DNA of 64,000 nt from Halosimplex halophilum (GCF_004698125.1 NZ_ML214297.1:2144891-2208890), one strand, 5' to 3'; shown: positions 43,440 through 52,362, numbered from the stretch's first letter. Made by a program: numbers and translations. Notes: a model not told the origin generated them from the sequence alone.

Positions 43440-44249
43440 TCACAGCGGGTCGTCGTCGTCCCGCGTCCACCCGTCGGTCTCGTATTTCTCCCGCGCGCGC
43501 TCCCGCGCCCGCGACAGTTCCGCGTCTGACCACGTGCCCTCGTGGGCATCGGCCCACGACCGGAGCGCGGCCTCCAGCTCCGCGACGACCTCTTCCCGGT
43601 CGATCCCCGACTGCTCGCGGACGCTCGTGACGCGCTCGTCGAACTCGGCGGCGGTCGCGTCCGGGTCGTCGAAACAGTTCAGGTGGCGGTCGGTCGTCCG
43701 CGCGAAGGTGATCGACCCGTGCTGGACGACCGCGTCCTTCCGGCGGTACTGGGCGTTGCCCGAGATCTTCCGGCCGTCGCCGGCGACCACGTCGTGAGCG
43801 GGGTGCAGCGCCCGGAGGTAACACGCCGGCTCGTACACCGCCGGCCGCTCCTCGTCGACGAACCGCGCGTCGACACCCATGCCTTCGAGGGCGTCGAACA
43901 GCGGCTCGCAGAGCAACTCGTAGGAGTCCATCAGGTCGCCGGGGAGTTCCTCGGCCGGCGCGACGATGGAGTAGGAGATGTCGCCGTGGCTGTCGTGGTA
44001 GATGCCGCCGCCGCCGGTCGGTCGGCGGGCAACCGTGACCCCCTCGCGCTCGCAGAACTCCCAGTCGACCGTCGCGGGGTCCTGGTGGTAGCCCAGCGAG
44101 AGCGTGCTTGGTTCCCAGCGGTAGACCCGGAGGGTGCGGACCCCCTCCTCGGCGGCCGACTCGGCGGCCGTCTCGTCCAGCGCCATGTTCATCGGCCCCG
44201 GGCGGGACTCCTCGGGGATCAGCCGCCACTCCCGGTCGGCCAGGCTCAT
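43440..44249 (-). CDS. lplA: Lipoate-protein ligase A-like protein
   Basis: A 269-residue member of the BPL/LPL cofactor transferase family. The N-terminal ESRPGPMNMALDETA, the lipoyl-binding ARRPTGGGGIYHDSHGDISY near residues 73-92, and the catalytic Lys in DGRKISGNAQYRRKDAVVQHGS near 160 are all present. It attaches lipoate (or octanoate) to E2 subunits and GcvH. Whether it is a ligase or an octanoyltransferase (LipM type) cannot be settled; haloarchaea use an LplA-type system. It lies between the aminopeptidase (convergent) and a small membrane protein in the same direction. Confidence 0.88.
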   Translation of the reverse strand: MSLADREWRLIPEESRPGPMNMALDETAAESAAEEGVRTLRVYRWEPSTLSLGYHQDPATVDWEFCEREGVTVARRPTGGGGIYHDSHGDISYSIVAPAEELPGDLMDSYELLCEPLFDALEGMGVDARFVDEERPAVYEPACYLRALHPAHDVVAGDGRKISGNAQYRRKDAVVQHGSITFARTTDRHLNCFDDPDATAAEFDERVTSVREQSGIDREEVVAELEAALRSWADAHEGTWSDAELSRARERAREKYETDGWTRDDDDPL

Positions 44250-44289
44250 ATTCGGGGTTGGCAGGGCGCCAGGAAATCGGTTGCGTTCG

Positions 44290-44631
44290 TCAGGCCCGAC
44301 GACTGCGAGCGACCAGGACCAGCGTCACGACGCCGGCGACGACGAACGGCCCGGCGACCAGCGGGCTCGTCAGCCGCGAGACGAGGAAGTCGACGAACTG
44401 GAAGGCGTACGGCTGGACCACGTCGAATCCGAACAGGCGCGCCCACTCGGCTCGGAACCCCGGCTCCAGCGGTGCCACCGGCCGGACGGCCGGCAACAAC
44501 CGCGTGCTGAAGGGCAGGTACAACAGGAACGTCAGCACCAGCGCCGCGAACAGCCGGCCGACCGCGCGCCCGTACGCGCGGACCACCCAGCTGCGCCGGC
44601 CGTGCGCCTCGATCGGTGTCGCTCGGTTCAT
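44290..44631 (-). CDS. Small two-helix membrane protein, unknown function
   Basis: A 113-residue protein. Residues 25-50 (RLFAALVLTFLLYLPFSTRL) and 85-110 (LTSPLVAGPFVVAGVVTLVL) are membrane helices, separated by a loop with FRAEWARLFGFDVVQPYAFQ. The ends are basic (VARSRRA). I do not recognise a family. It is encoded 40 bases upstream of lplA in the same direction. An AT-rich minus-strand GTTTATCAAC (44657-44666) about 30 bases before the ATG supports a promoter. Beyond that starts repeat copy D. Confidence 0.65.
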   Translation of the reverse strand: MNRATPIEAHGRRSWVVRAYGRAVGRLFAALVLTFLLYLPFSTRLLPAVRPVAPLEPGFRAEWARLFGFDVVQPYAFQFVDFLVSRLTSPLVAGPFVVAGVVTLVLVARSRRA

Positions 44632-44724
44632 CGGTGGTCGGAAGTTGACAGTCGAAGTTGATAAACGTCAGTCACCGGGGCGGCAGTGGTCAGTACAGGC
44701 AGTAGCTGTTGCGGTGAGCGGGCG

Positions 44725-45235
44725 CGGTGCGGTCGGCGTGCGCTGTCGAGCGTGCCCGCCTCCTGGCGGGCCGCTCGAAATAGCCGCGCGAGGTCTTCGT
44801 GAACGTGTGAACGAAGGCTCGTCAGAGCGAGCTCTGACGGTGGATGAGAAGCGCAGCCTGCGAGCAGCGAGGGACCGGCGGTCCCTCGGGCCATGCGGGC
44901 GACGCTCGGGTCGCCCGCAGACAGCGCAAGAGGTTGGGGAGGTGTGAGGCCCGCTGCGGTTGCTGTGCGGGGCGGTCGCGGTGCCGTGCTGTTCCTGGCG
45001 TCCGCGCGAACGTGTGAGCGCGGGCTCGGGAGAGCTTGCTCTCCCGGTGGACTGAACGGGCGAGGCGCGCTCGCGTTTATGTAGTCGTCTGAGCGACCCC
45101 TATCCGAAGCGGCCTCCGGCCGCGAGGATATGTCGCTCAGCGACCGCGAGCGGGCCGAGGGCTTTCAACACTTGCTGTCGAGTGCGGTCGATCCAACTCC
45201 GAGCGAGCGCGCCGAGGGCGTTCAGCGCTCACCGG
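44725..45235. repeat. Composite non-coding repeat, copy D (same orientation as B)
   Basis: Perfect hairpins: GCCCGCC-4-GGCGGGC (44754-44771), GTCAGAGC-GA-GCTCTGAC (44821-44838), GGGACC-3-GGTCCC (44871-44885), GCGGGCGAC-6-GTCGCCCGC (44895-44918), GGGAGAGC-TT-GCTCTCCC (45028-45045). Shared blocks with B: AGGTCTTCGTGAAC, GACGGTGGATGAG, GGTGGACTGAACGGGCGAGG, GGATATGTCGCTCAGCGACC. It fills most of a 697-base gap (44632-45328) in which I see no gene. Confidence 0.8.
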
Positions 45236-45328
45236 CGAGGCGGCCACTCCGAGACGACTTCCTTCCACGATAGACCCAACAGAAACATCCACTCAACGAG
45301 CACATCCGATCGAACGAGACGCGACGAC

Positions 45329-45994
45329 TCAGAACGGTCCCGTCGAGACGACGTTTCGCATGACCGAGCGCTCGGCCCGGCGCAGTAGTTCGGCGGCGGT
45401 GCCGGGCGCGCAGCCGAGGCGGTCGCCCACGTCCTCGACGCTGCCCTCGCGGGGCGTCTCGTAGTAGCCGCAGTCGACCGCCGCGACGACGGCCTCGAAC
45501 TGCCGGTCGGTCAGGTCGCCCCCGGCGTCCAGCCGGCGGGCGTCGTACTCCCCGACCTCCAGCACCTCGGCGTCCATCCCCGCGGGCATCTCCTCGACGG
45601 CGGTCTGGAGCTTCTCGGCGGGGCCGACGGCGGTCAGCCGGACCGTCCCGTCCGCGCGGTACTCGATGGGCATCAGCCCGACCAGCCCCGGCTGGGTGAG
45701 CGCGCCGACGAAGTCCCGGCTGTGCTCCGGGATCGACTCGCGGACGTAGAGGTAGAACGTGTCGTCGGGACACCGGGAGATCTCGTAGGCGCTCACGCTC
45801 TCGGTCTCCCGCAGCGCCGGCTCGTAGGGGTCGGGGTCGCCGTCGACGTGAAACAGGAAGGCGGGGTCCTCGTCCAGCGCCGTGTTGTACTGCAGCAGCC
45901 GCGAGACGCTGTAGCCCTCCCGCTCGACGACGAACTGATGCATCGGGTGTCGCACGGCCGGCTCCTGGTGGACCGCGACGCGCAGGTACCGCAT
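45329..45994 (-). CDS. Bacterio-opsin activator-type HTH regulator
   Basis: A 221-residue regulator. Residues 1-160 are a mixed alpha/beta sensor-like domain (RYLRVAVHQEPAVRHPMHQF, LLQYNTALDEDPAFLFHVDG), and residues 168-221 hold the HTH_10 domain (LTDRQFEAVVAAVDCGYYET, then VEDVGDRLGCAPGTAAELLR and SVMRNVV), the mark of the haloarchaeal Bat-related regulators. The ATG at 45994 is about 28 bases from TTTAAG on the minus strand (46020-46025). It is divergent from nuoCD, 85 bases away, with repeated sequences between, which suggests that it regulates that gene. Confidence 0.85.
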   Translation of the reverse strand: MRYLRVAVHQEPAVRHPMHQFVVEREGYSVSRLLQYNTALDEDPAFLFHVDGDPDPYEPALRETESVSAYEISRCPDDTFYLYVRESIPEHSRDFVGALTQPGLVGLMPIEYRADGTVRLTAVGPAEKLQTAVEEMPAGMDAEVLEVGEYDARRLDAGGDLTDRQFEAVVAAVDCGYYETPREGSVEDVGDRLGCAPGTAAELLRRAERSVMRNVVSTGPF

Positions 45995-46063
45995 CGCCCG
46001 ATCGGTTCCGCCGGTTCGACTTAAATCCCGCCCACCCGTGAGGGCCAACGGCGATTGTCCGGC

Positions 46064-46078
46064 CGCGCCAACGGCGCG
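46064..46078. promoter_or_regulatory. Operator candidate CGCGCC-AAC-GGCGCG just before nuoCD
   Basis: A perfect 6-bp inverted repeat with a three-base spacer, ending one base before the ATG of nuoCD. The nine-mer CCAACGGCG inside it also occurs at 46045-46053, 23 bases upstream, giving a direct repeat in the short divergent promoter region. The divergent Bat-type regulator is the natural candidate to bind. Confidence 0.4.
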
Positions 46079-46079
46079 T

Positions 46080-47762
46080 ATGGACCAACGACAGCGACAG
46101 GTGGGCGAGCGGGCCGGGAGCGCCACACCGGCGGCGGACGCCGACTCGCCGCTGGAGACGGCCCTGTCGGTCGTCCCCGACGACGCCGTCACCAGTACAG
46201 AGGAGCACCTGAACGCGCCTGCACTCGTCGTCCGGGCCGACCGCGTACAGGCGGCGCTGTCCGCGCTGCGCGAGCGGGCGGGCTTCGACCACTGCGCCTG
46301 CGTCACAGGCCAGGCCTACGGCGACCGCTACGAGTCGATCTATCACCTCCGGAGCTACGACGACCCCACCCGGGAGCTCTCGGTGGTCGTCCCGACCCCC
46401 GCCGTCCGCCCCGAACAGGAGAGCGCGGCGCCGGTGTACCCGACCGCCGACTGGCACGAGCGCGAAGCCTACGACCTCGTGGGCATCGAGTACGACGACC
46501 ACCCCGACCTGCGGCGGATCCTCCTGCCGGAGACATGGCAGGGCCATCCGCTCGATCCCGATTTCGACCAGACGGAGCCGCAGATCGTCACCTTCCGCGA
46601 ACACGAGAACCCGCTGGCCGACGACCGCCGCGACGGCGACACGATGTACGTCAACATGGGACCGCACCATCCGGCGACCCACGGCGTGCTCCGGCTGGGC
46701 GTCACGCTCGACGGGGAGTACGTCGCCGCGGTCGAACCCGACATCGGCTACATCCACCGCTGCGAGGAGCAGCTGTGCCAGCAGGGCACCTACCGCCACC
46801 AGATCATGCCCTACCCGGATCGGTGGGACTGGAGCGGCGCCGGCCTCTGCAACGAGTGGGCCTACGCCCGCGTCGCGGAGGATCTGGCCGACATCGAGGT
46901 GCCCGAGTACGCCCAGGTGATCCGCACCATGAGCGCCGAGCTCTCGCGGCTGCTCGGGCACTTCCTCGCGGTCGCCACCTACGCGCTCGACGTGGTCGGC
47001 GAGTTCACCGCCGTCTTCATGTACGGGATCGAGGAGCGCGAGCGCGTCCAGTCGATCCTCGAAGATCTGACCGGCCAGCGGCTGATGTTCAACTACTTCC
47101 GGCTGGGCGGCGTGGCGTGGGACCTGCCTGATCCCCGCGCGGAGTTTTTCGCGGAGATACGCGAGTTCCTCGACGGCCTGCCCGACCGGCTGGCCGAGTA
47201 CCACGACCTGCTGACCAGCAACGAGATATTCCAGATCCGCACGGTCGACACGGGCGAGCTGTCGGCCGAGACGGTCAGGGAGTACGGCTGTACCGGGCCG
47301 GTCGCCCGCGGGTCCGGCGTCGACTACGACCTGCGCCGGGACGACCCGTACGGCTACTACCCCGAACTCGACTGGGACGTGGTCACCGAGGACGGCGGGG
47401 ACAACTACGCGCGCGTGCTCGTGCGCCTGCGAGAGATAGAGGAGTCCGCCCGGATCATCGAGCAGTGCGTCGACCTGCTGGAGGAGTGGCCCGAGGGCGA
47501 CCGCACCGTGCAGGCGAACGTCCCGCGCACGCTGCGGCCCGACCCCGACACGGAGATCTACCGCGCCGTCGAGTCCGCGAAGGGGGAGCTGGGGATCTAC
47601 GTCCGCAGCGACGGCACCGACTCGCCGGCCCGCTTCAAGATCCGCGGCCCCTCCTTCTCGCACGTCTCCGTCCTGGAGGAGGCCGCCCGCGGCGAACTCG
47701 TCCCCGACCTCATCGCGACCATCGGCAGCCTCGACCCCATCATGGGCGACGTGGACCGCTGA
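46080..47762 (+). CDS. nuoCD: NADH dehydrogenase-like complex I subunit C/D fusion
   Basis: A 560-residue fusion of NuoC (about 1-180: YESIYHLRSYDDPTRELSVV, EREAYDLVGIEYDDHPDLRR) and NuoD (190-560: NMGPHHPATHGVLRL, GYIHRCEEQLCQQGTYRHQI, NYFRLGGVAWDLP, TVDTGELSAETVREYGCTGP, SPARFKIRGPSFSH). These line the quinone-binding site of complex I-like enzymes; in haloarchaea the electron donor is probably not NADH. The usual gene sits inside the nuo operon, yet here no other nuo gene adjoins it, so it is a dispersed or additional copy. The MDQRQ start at 46080 gives a short acidic N-terminal extension. Confidence 0.93.
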   Translation: MDQRQRQVGERAGSATPAADADSPLETALSVVPDDAVTSTEEHLNAPALVVRADRVQAALSALRERAGFDHCACVTGQAYGDRYESIYHLRSYDDPTRELSVVVPTPAVRPEQESAAPVYPTADWHEREAYDLVGIEYDDHPDLRRILLPETWQGHPLDPDFDQTEPQIVTFREHENPLADDRRDGDTMYVNMGPHHPATHGVLRLGVTLDGEYVAAVEPDIGYIHRCEEQLCQQGTYRHQIMPYPDRWDWSGAGLCNEWAYARVAEDLADIEVPEYAQVIRTMSAELSRLLGHFLAVATYALDVVGEFTAVFMYGIEERERVQSILEDLTGQRLMFNYFRLGGVAWDLPDPRAEFFAEIREFLDGLPDRLAEYHDLLTSNEIFQIRTVDTGELSAETVREYGCTGPVARGSGVDYDLRRDDPYGYYPELDWDVVTEDGGDNYARVLVRLREIEESARIIEQCVDLLEEWPEGDRTVQANVPRTLRPDPDTEIYRAVESAKGELGIYVRSDGTDSPARFKIRGPSFSHVSVLEEAARGELVPDLIATIGSLDPIMGDVDR

Positions 47763-47783
47763 CGGGGACGCCGGCGACCCGCT

Positions 47784-48203
47784 CTAGAAAAGACCGACGC
47801 CGAGCGCGTAGGGCCACGCCTGGCCGCCCAGCGCGAGGAGCGCGAGCGCGCCGCCGGCCAGCGCGACGTTCTTCAGGAAGCCAGTCATCTCGTCCTGGGT
47901 CTGGTCCTCGGGGACCGCCCAGAAGTCGTGCATCGTCACCGCCGAGACCAGCAGGAAGGTGGCGAGCGCGCCGGCCGCCAGTACGGGCGCGACGCCGAGC
48001 GCGATCCCGACCCCGCCGAGGACGAGCACGACGCCGGACGCGATCACGGAGAACGCCGGCGCCGGGATCCCCTTCATCTCCGCGTAGCCGCTCATTTGCT
48101 CGACACCCGAGAAGTGGTTGAGGCCCATGAACGCGAGGACGCCGCCGAACAGGACTCGCGCGAGCAGGAAAACGACCTCGCCGGCGGCCGACTCGACGGC
48201 CAT
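47784..48203 (-). CDS. DoxX family membrane protein
   Basis: A 139-residue protein with four helices and the DoxX pattern: LLARVLFGGVLAFMGLNHFS (residues 13-32), GYAEMKGIPAPAFSVIASGV, LVLGGVGIALGV, and AVTMHDFWAVPEDQTQDEMT, followed by KNVALAGGALALLALGG. DoxX relatives act in quinone-linked redox or membrane stress, with no firm substrate here. The start ATG overlaps the stop of a 32-residue upstream frame (TGATG), so translation is probably coupled to it. A divergent HxlR regulator gene 300 bases away likely controls it. Confidence 0.86.
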   Translation of the reverse strand: MAVESAAGEVVFLLARVLFGGVLAFMGLNHFSGVEQMSGYAEMKGIPAPAFSVIASGVVLVLGGVGIALGVAPVLAAGALATFLLVSAVTMHDFWAVPEDQTQDEMTGFLKNVALAGGALALLALGGQAWPYALGVGLF

Positions 48204-48301
48204 CAGGCCGTCACCCCCGGAACCGCGGAGCCGTCGTCCGTGTCTTCGCCGCCCGTGCTATCGTCGCGCGTGCTACCGTCGTGAACGCGTGCCTCTGACA
48301 T
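48203..48301 (-). CDS. 32-residue leader ORF coupled to doxX
   Basis: On the minus strand an ATG at 48301 opens a frame of 32 acidic, hydrophilic residues (beginning MSEARVHDGSTRDDS) that ends in TGA, whose last base is the first base of the doxX ATG. A TATA-like ATATTTGTG (48324-48332) lies about 27 bases before this ATG, the distance expected for a leaderless message, whereas doxX itself has no such box. So ribosomes would begin on this mini-gene and pass to doxX. It may be a real small protein or only a leader needed for coupling. Confidence 0.55.
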   Translation of the reverse strand: MSEARVHDGSTRDDSTGGEDTDDGSAVPGVTA

Positions 48302-48529
48302 CGGTACCACGTACAGCCCCCACACAAATATACGTTATCTGACACTCATGTCACCGGGAGACACCGGTGTTACCGGCTGTGCTCGACGTGACTTCCCCGA
48401 CGCGCCCGGTAGCGAGTAGCGCCTGTCGACCGCGGCGGCCGCCGAGTGTCGGCCGGAAATCAGGTGTCTCCGTGTTACCGGGTTCGTGAACGAACTACCT
48501 AAGTGTGTGGGCGCAGTATGGCGGGGTAC
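48204..48529. promoter_or_regulatory. doxX/hxlR divergent control region with repeated motifs
   Basis: Besides the doxX leader ORF, the region has the ten-mer GTGTTACCGG twice (48367-48376 and 48472-48481), the perfect palindrome ACACCGGTGT (48361-48370), and GTTCGT-GA-ACGAAC (48482-48495) about 35 bases before the HxlR start. These are plausible sites for the HxlR regulator or a redox factor. Confidence 0.45.
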
Positions 48530-48913
48530 ATGGCGACCAACGCGAACGCGGAGGCGGCCAACCCCGAGGCCTGTCCGGTAGTCGACTCGCTCGAACAGAT
48601 CGGCTCCCAGTGGCGGCTGGTGGTGCTGTACGACCTCCAAGAGGGCGAGAAGCGGTTCAACGAGCTGAAACGGTCGACCGGCGCGAGCTCGCGGACGCTC
48701 TCGCGCGTGCTCGACGACCTGCAGGAACTCGATCTGGTCGACCGCCGGCTCGAAGAGGACGCCCCGGTGGCGACGTTCTACTCGCTGACCGCGAAGGGCG
48801 AGTCGCTCTGTCCGGTGTTCGACGCCATCGAGTCGTGGGCCGACGAGTGGCTCGGCGAGGACGCCGACGGGAAAGAGGCGATGGCGGCCGTCGAGGCCGT
48901 CGCCGGCGAGTAG
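48530..48913 (+). CDS. HxlR-family winged-helix regulator
   Basis: A 127-residue regulator of the HxlR/MarR-like class. CPVVDSLEQIGSQWRLVVLY is the family start (with the N-terminal Cys often used for redox or aldehyde sensing), GEKRFNELKRSTGASSRTLS is the recognition region, and DDLQELDLVDRRLEEDAPVA with TFYSLTAKGESL forms the wing. The ATG at 48530 is preferred to 48518: a CCTAAG box at 48497 fits a start a few bases downstream. It is divergent from doxX, a recurrent pairing in haloarchaea in which HxlR controls the DoxX gene. Confidence 0.88.
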   Translation: MATNANAEAANPEACPVVDSLEQIGSQWRLVVLYDLQEGEKRFNELKRSTGASSRTLSRVLDDLQELDLVDRRLEEDAPVATFYSLTAKGESLCPVFDAIESWADEWLGEDADGKEAMAAVEAVAGE

Positions 48914-48944
48914 TCCCCGACTGCGGAGCGGATTCCGGCGGTTT

Positions 48945-49994
48945 TCACTCCTCGACCGGCCGGAGCCGGACCGACTTCCCGCGATAGTCTTCGAGGAAGC
49001 CTCCGGGAGCGCCGACGCTGACGGTTCCCTCGTCGGTGTCGAGGACGAACCCGTTCTCCAGCGTGAACTGGTTGGTCGCGGGGTCGACCAGCGCCTGACG
49101 CACGTCGTTGACGCGCCCGGCGACGCGCTCGCCGGACTCGGTCTCGACCTCGGCGCGCAGGTCGGTCCCCATCCGCCGGTGGCGGACGGCGGTGAACGTC
49201 GCCTTGCGGAACCACTCGAACGTCGCCGGGAGCTCGGGCGGGTCGGCGACGTGGACTTCCCACGGGAACGGCCAGTAGGCGCCGAGGAAGGTGGCGATGA
49301 CCGCGCCGGTCAGGCCCCACTCCGAGACCCAGACGACCCCCTCCTCGAAGTAGGCGCCGTCGAACACCTCGGGGCTGCCGATCATCGCCCGCTCGTCGTC
49401 GGCGGCGTAGGCGAACGCCATCTCGTCGCCCCAGCAGCGCACCACCGTCGCGAGCCCCGCGTAGCGCTCGGCCGCCCGGTCGAGGTCGTCGACCTCGCCG
49501 ACCAGCAGGAGGACGAGCGCCCCGCGCTCGCGGGCCGCGCGCAGCTCCGACTCGACCTCCGGGACCACGTCCGCCGGCACCGAGACCAGCACCTCCGACT
49601 CCGCGCTCTCGACGTCCTCCCGGAGGTTCTTCAGCGCCTTCCGCCGGGACTTGGCCATCTCGATCTCCGAGGTGCGCGGCCCGGTCTCGGTGAACCGCTC
49701 CTCCAGCGCGGGGGTCATCGCGTCGATGCGCTCGGAGATGTCGGCCATCGCCTCCCGCGGCGGGAGCGCGCGGATCGTCGTCGGCGAGACGTGGTCGTTG
49801 ACCCGGACGAGCCCCCGCTGTTCGAGGCGCTCGACGATGTTGTACACCGTCCGCTGGGTGACGCCCGCCTCGTCGGCGACGGCGCTGGTCGTCGCCTCGC
49901 CCAGCTCCAGCAGCGCGAAGTACGTGTTGATCTCGTTGTCCGAGAGCCCGAACACCCGCAACTGTTCGCGCAGCGCCGCGTCGTCGGAGTCCAT
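48945..49994 (-). CDS. TrmB-family regulator with C-terminal sensor domain
   Basis: A 349-residue regulator. The winged helix is at residues 8-75 (LRVFGLSDNEINTYFALLEL, then AGVTQRTVYNIVERLEQRGL), a coiled linker at 85-115, and a long C-terminal part: ESEVLVSVPADVVPEVESEL, CWGDEMAFAYAADDERAMIG, and a final beta-rich TrmB effector-binding portion (ATFLGAYWPFPWEVHVADPP onward). Members bind sugars and switch sugar transport and metabolism genes. It is encoded just downstream of an orphan solute-binding protein in the same direction, 174 bases apart. A minus-strand TATA-like GGATTAC is about 25 bases before its ATG. Confidence 0.88.
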   Translation of the reverse strand: MDSDDAALREQLRVFGLSDNEINTYFALLELGEATTSAVADEAGVTQRTVYNIVERLEQRGLVRVNDHVSPTTIRALPPREAMADISERIDAMTPALEERFTETGPRTSEIEMAKSRRKALKNLREDVESAESEVLVSVPADVVPEVESELRAARERGALVLLLVGEVDDLDRAAERYAGLATVVRCWGDEMAFAYAADDERAMIGSPEVFDGAYFEEGVVWVSEWGLTGAVIATFLGAYWPFPWEVHVADPPELPATFEWFRKATFTAVRHRRMGTDLRAEVETESGERVAGRVNDVRQALVDPATNQFTLENGFVLDTDEGTVSVGAPGGFLEDYRGKSVRLRPVEE

Positions 49995-50168
49995 TTGTAT
50001 CGACCTCTCGCTCGTGAGTAATCCGTGTGTTGTTCGGCGGGAGTCGCCCCGACGACCGCGACGGATGGGAGCGACGCGCGGCGTCGCGGTCGCCGGAACT
50101 GCGTGACAAGGAGTACGGTCGGGTGCCGGACCGACGCAGGGCCCGGCGACGGCGGCGTCGCTACATCC

Positions 50169-52334
50169 TTACCCCTCCTCCGGCGGTTCGAACTCGGTGT
50201 CGTAGCTGGCCTGGGCGATCCCGCCCAGCACGAGCACGTCCTCGATGCCGAACGAGCGCTCGTAGTCGAACGCCCGCGCCGAGGGGCCGGGCCAGTCGAA
50301 GTCGCGGACGTTCCCGAACGACCCCTGCATGTACTGGTGGAACGGGAAATGCGGGACGTAGAAGTTGTAGTACTTCGCGCAGGTGCGGTACAGCTGCTGG
50401 CGTTCCGCCTCGGAGTTGCCCGGCTGGCGGATCCTGTTGACCGTCTCGACGAGGTTGACCTCGGTCGCGTCGTCCAGATCGGGCGACTTCCCGGCCTCCT
50501 CGGGCGCGTCGAAGGCGCCGGGCTCGTTCGGGACCTGCTGGACGATCGGCTTGCCCTGGGTGTCGACGGTGTCCTCGGGCTTGGCCTCGAAGGGGTCCGG
50601 CGCGGTCGGGCTGCCGGCGACGAGCGTCTCGTCCCACCAGGCGCCCACGTCGTGGTAGTACTGGAAGACGTACGGGTCGCCGTGCCAGTACAGCGACGAC
50701 TCGTAGTTGAGCCCGCCGTTGGGGTCCAGGTTGTTCGACCACGTGTTCCAGCCCTGCGTCGAGAGGTTCACGCCGAAGCCCCAGTTGGCCAGGTTCGCCC
50801 GGATCGTCTGGGCCGCCTGGATGTGTTCGGGGATCGTCGACGTGGCGAACAGGTCGATCTCGGCGGCGTTGCCCGAGGGGTCGACCCACTGGCCGCCCTG
50901 CTTGCTGTACCCCGCGTTTCGCATGTACTGGTCGGCGTTCTCGACGTTCCGCTCGCGCGAGTAGGTGTGGAGGCCGTCGAGGAACTCCTCTGAGAAGACC
51001 GCCTCCGACTGGGCGTCCAGCAGGAACGTGTCGTGGGCGAGCGGCTGGGCGCCGCCCTCCCCCCAGCCGTTCTGAGAGACCGCGTTCCAGTCGACGGCCT
51101 CGACCAGCGCCCGGCGCACCCAGAGGTTCGCCAGGTGCGGGTTGTTCCAGTTGAACTTCCACATGTCCCCGCCGGTGGCGCGCAGCCACCGGGTGAACTC
51201 CTGCATGTAGTCGGGCAGCACTTCCCGGTTCAGCGACGCGCCGGGCGACACGTCACCGACGTTCACGTCGAGGACGCCCTCGGTCTTCAGCGTCTCCGCG
51301 CGGTCGCCCTCCGCCCAGTAGATGGCGAGCTTCTCGACGTTGGTGTTCCCGGCGTTCGGATGCTCCGGGTCGAGGTGGAGGACCATCCGCTCGGAGCCCA
51401 CGTCGTCCATCGACTCCAGCCGGTAGGGCCCGGTGCCGGCGAGGTACTCGTCGGTGCCGCCCGAGAGCGCGATGCGGTCGAGGGAGACCCGGTCGCTTTT
51501 CAGCTCATCGGTCACCGACGTCACCTGGTCGCGCGACCCCGCGTCGCGGTACCGCTCCAGGTACGGCTCCGTGAACGACGGATGCAGCGGCGGGTCGCCG
51601 TCGACCGGCCCGGCGTTCGTCTCCAGGATGTTCCGCGCGGTCGGGTCCGGCTCCTGCTCGGGGACCGACCCCTTGTCCGTCCACCGGTGGAGCGTCCACT
51701 GCTCCTCGGCGCGCTGGTTGAACGTGGCGTCCTCCGTGAACTTGTTCCCGGCCTGGAAGAACTCGACGTGGTTGTGTTTCTCGCGGGCGACCGCGTCGTG
51801 GGGGTCGCCGTTCCAGTAGGCCGACCGGTCGTCGTGGTGGTCGTACCAGTCGAAGGGCGGTTCGACCTCGGTCCCCTCGATCCACGTCATGATCTCGATC
51901 TCCTCGTGGTCGGGCTTGTGCGGCGTCGGCACCGTCGTCCCCGAGTACGACAGGTTCGTCGTGTGGACGTTCCGCAGCCCGTGGAGGTCCGACATCCACA
52001 GGTCCCCGGCCGTGTTGTCCTGGGGCGTCCAGGGGTTCCAGTCGAACACGTCCGGGGAGTTCGCGTGCGCGTAGGCGATCGTGTCGACGACCGGCTCGCG
52101 GTCCGTCGCCGTCGGCGCCGCCGTGTTCCCCGACCCGTTGGCCACCGTGTTCTCACGCTCGATCGGCTCGACCGTGTCGTCGCTCGACCCCGGCGTCGCC
52201 GTCGACCCGCTCTCGCTCGGACAGCCGGCCAGCCCGGCCGCGCCCAGCCCCGCGATCAACTGTGCGTACCGGCGACGCGAGACGCCGCCCGTCGAGTCGC
52301 CGCCCGCCTCGCCACCCTCGTTATTGGCTACCAT
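50169..52334 (-). CDS. ABC transporter solute-binding protein, family 5, Tat lipoprotein
   Basis: A 721-residue binding protein. Residues 20-38 are a Tat lipoprotein signal (RRRYAQLIAGLGAAGLAGC; the Cys at 38 would be lipidated). The large two-domain SBP_bac_5 fold follows, including DVNVGDVSPGASLNREVLPD and WVRRALVEAVDWNAVSQNGW, the usual hinge regions. Family 5 proteins bind oligopeptides or, in several archaea and Thermotoga, cello- and other oligosaccharides. No permease or ATPase gene is present here, so partners must be elsewhere. With a TrmB regulator downstream and glycosidases nearby, an oligosaccharide role is reasonable but unproven. Confidence 0.87.
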   Translation of the reverse strand: MVANNEGGEAGGDSTGGVSRRRYAQLIAGLGAAGLAGCPSESGSTATPGSSDDTVEPIERENTVANGSGNTAAPTATDREPVVDTIAYAHANSPDVFDWNPWTPQDNTAGDLWMSDLHGLRNVHTTNLSYSGTTVPTPHKPDHEEIEIMTWIEGTEVEPPFDWYDHHDDRSAYWNGDPHDAVAREKHNHVEFFQAGNKFTEDATFNQRAEEQWTLHRWTDKGSVPEQEPDPTARNILETNAGPVDGDPPLHPSFTEPYLERYRDAGSRDQVTSVTDELKSDRVSLDRIALSGGTDEYLAGTGPYRLESMDDVGSERMVLHLDPEHPNAGNTNVEKLAIYWAEGDRAETLKTEGVLDVNVGDVSPGASLNREVLPDYMQEFTRWLRATGGDMWKFNWNNPHLANLWVRRALVEAVDWNAVSQNGWGEGGAQPLAHDTFLLDAQSEAVFSEEFLDGLHTYSRERNVENADQYMRNAGYSKQGGQWVDPSGNAAEIDLFATSTIPEHIQAAQTIRANLANWGFGVNLSTQGWNTWSNNLDPNGGLNYESSLYWHGDPYVFQYYHDVGAWWDETLVAGSPTAPDPFEAKPEDTVDTQGKPIVQQVPNEPGAFDAPEEAGKSPDLDDATEVNLVETVNRIRQPGNSEAERQQLYRTCAKYYNFYVPHFPFHQYMQGSFGNVRDFDWPGPSARAFDYERSFGIEDVLVLGGIAQASYDTEFEPPEEG

Positions 52335-52362
52335 GGTTCGTGCCCTACTGTGGCCCACCCCT

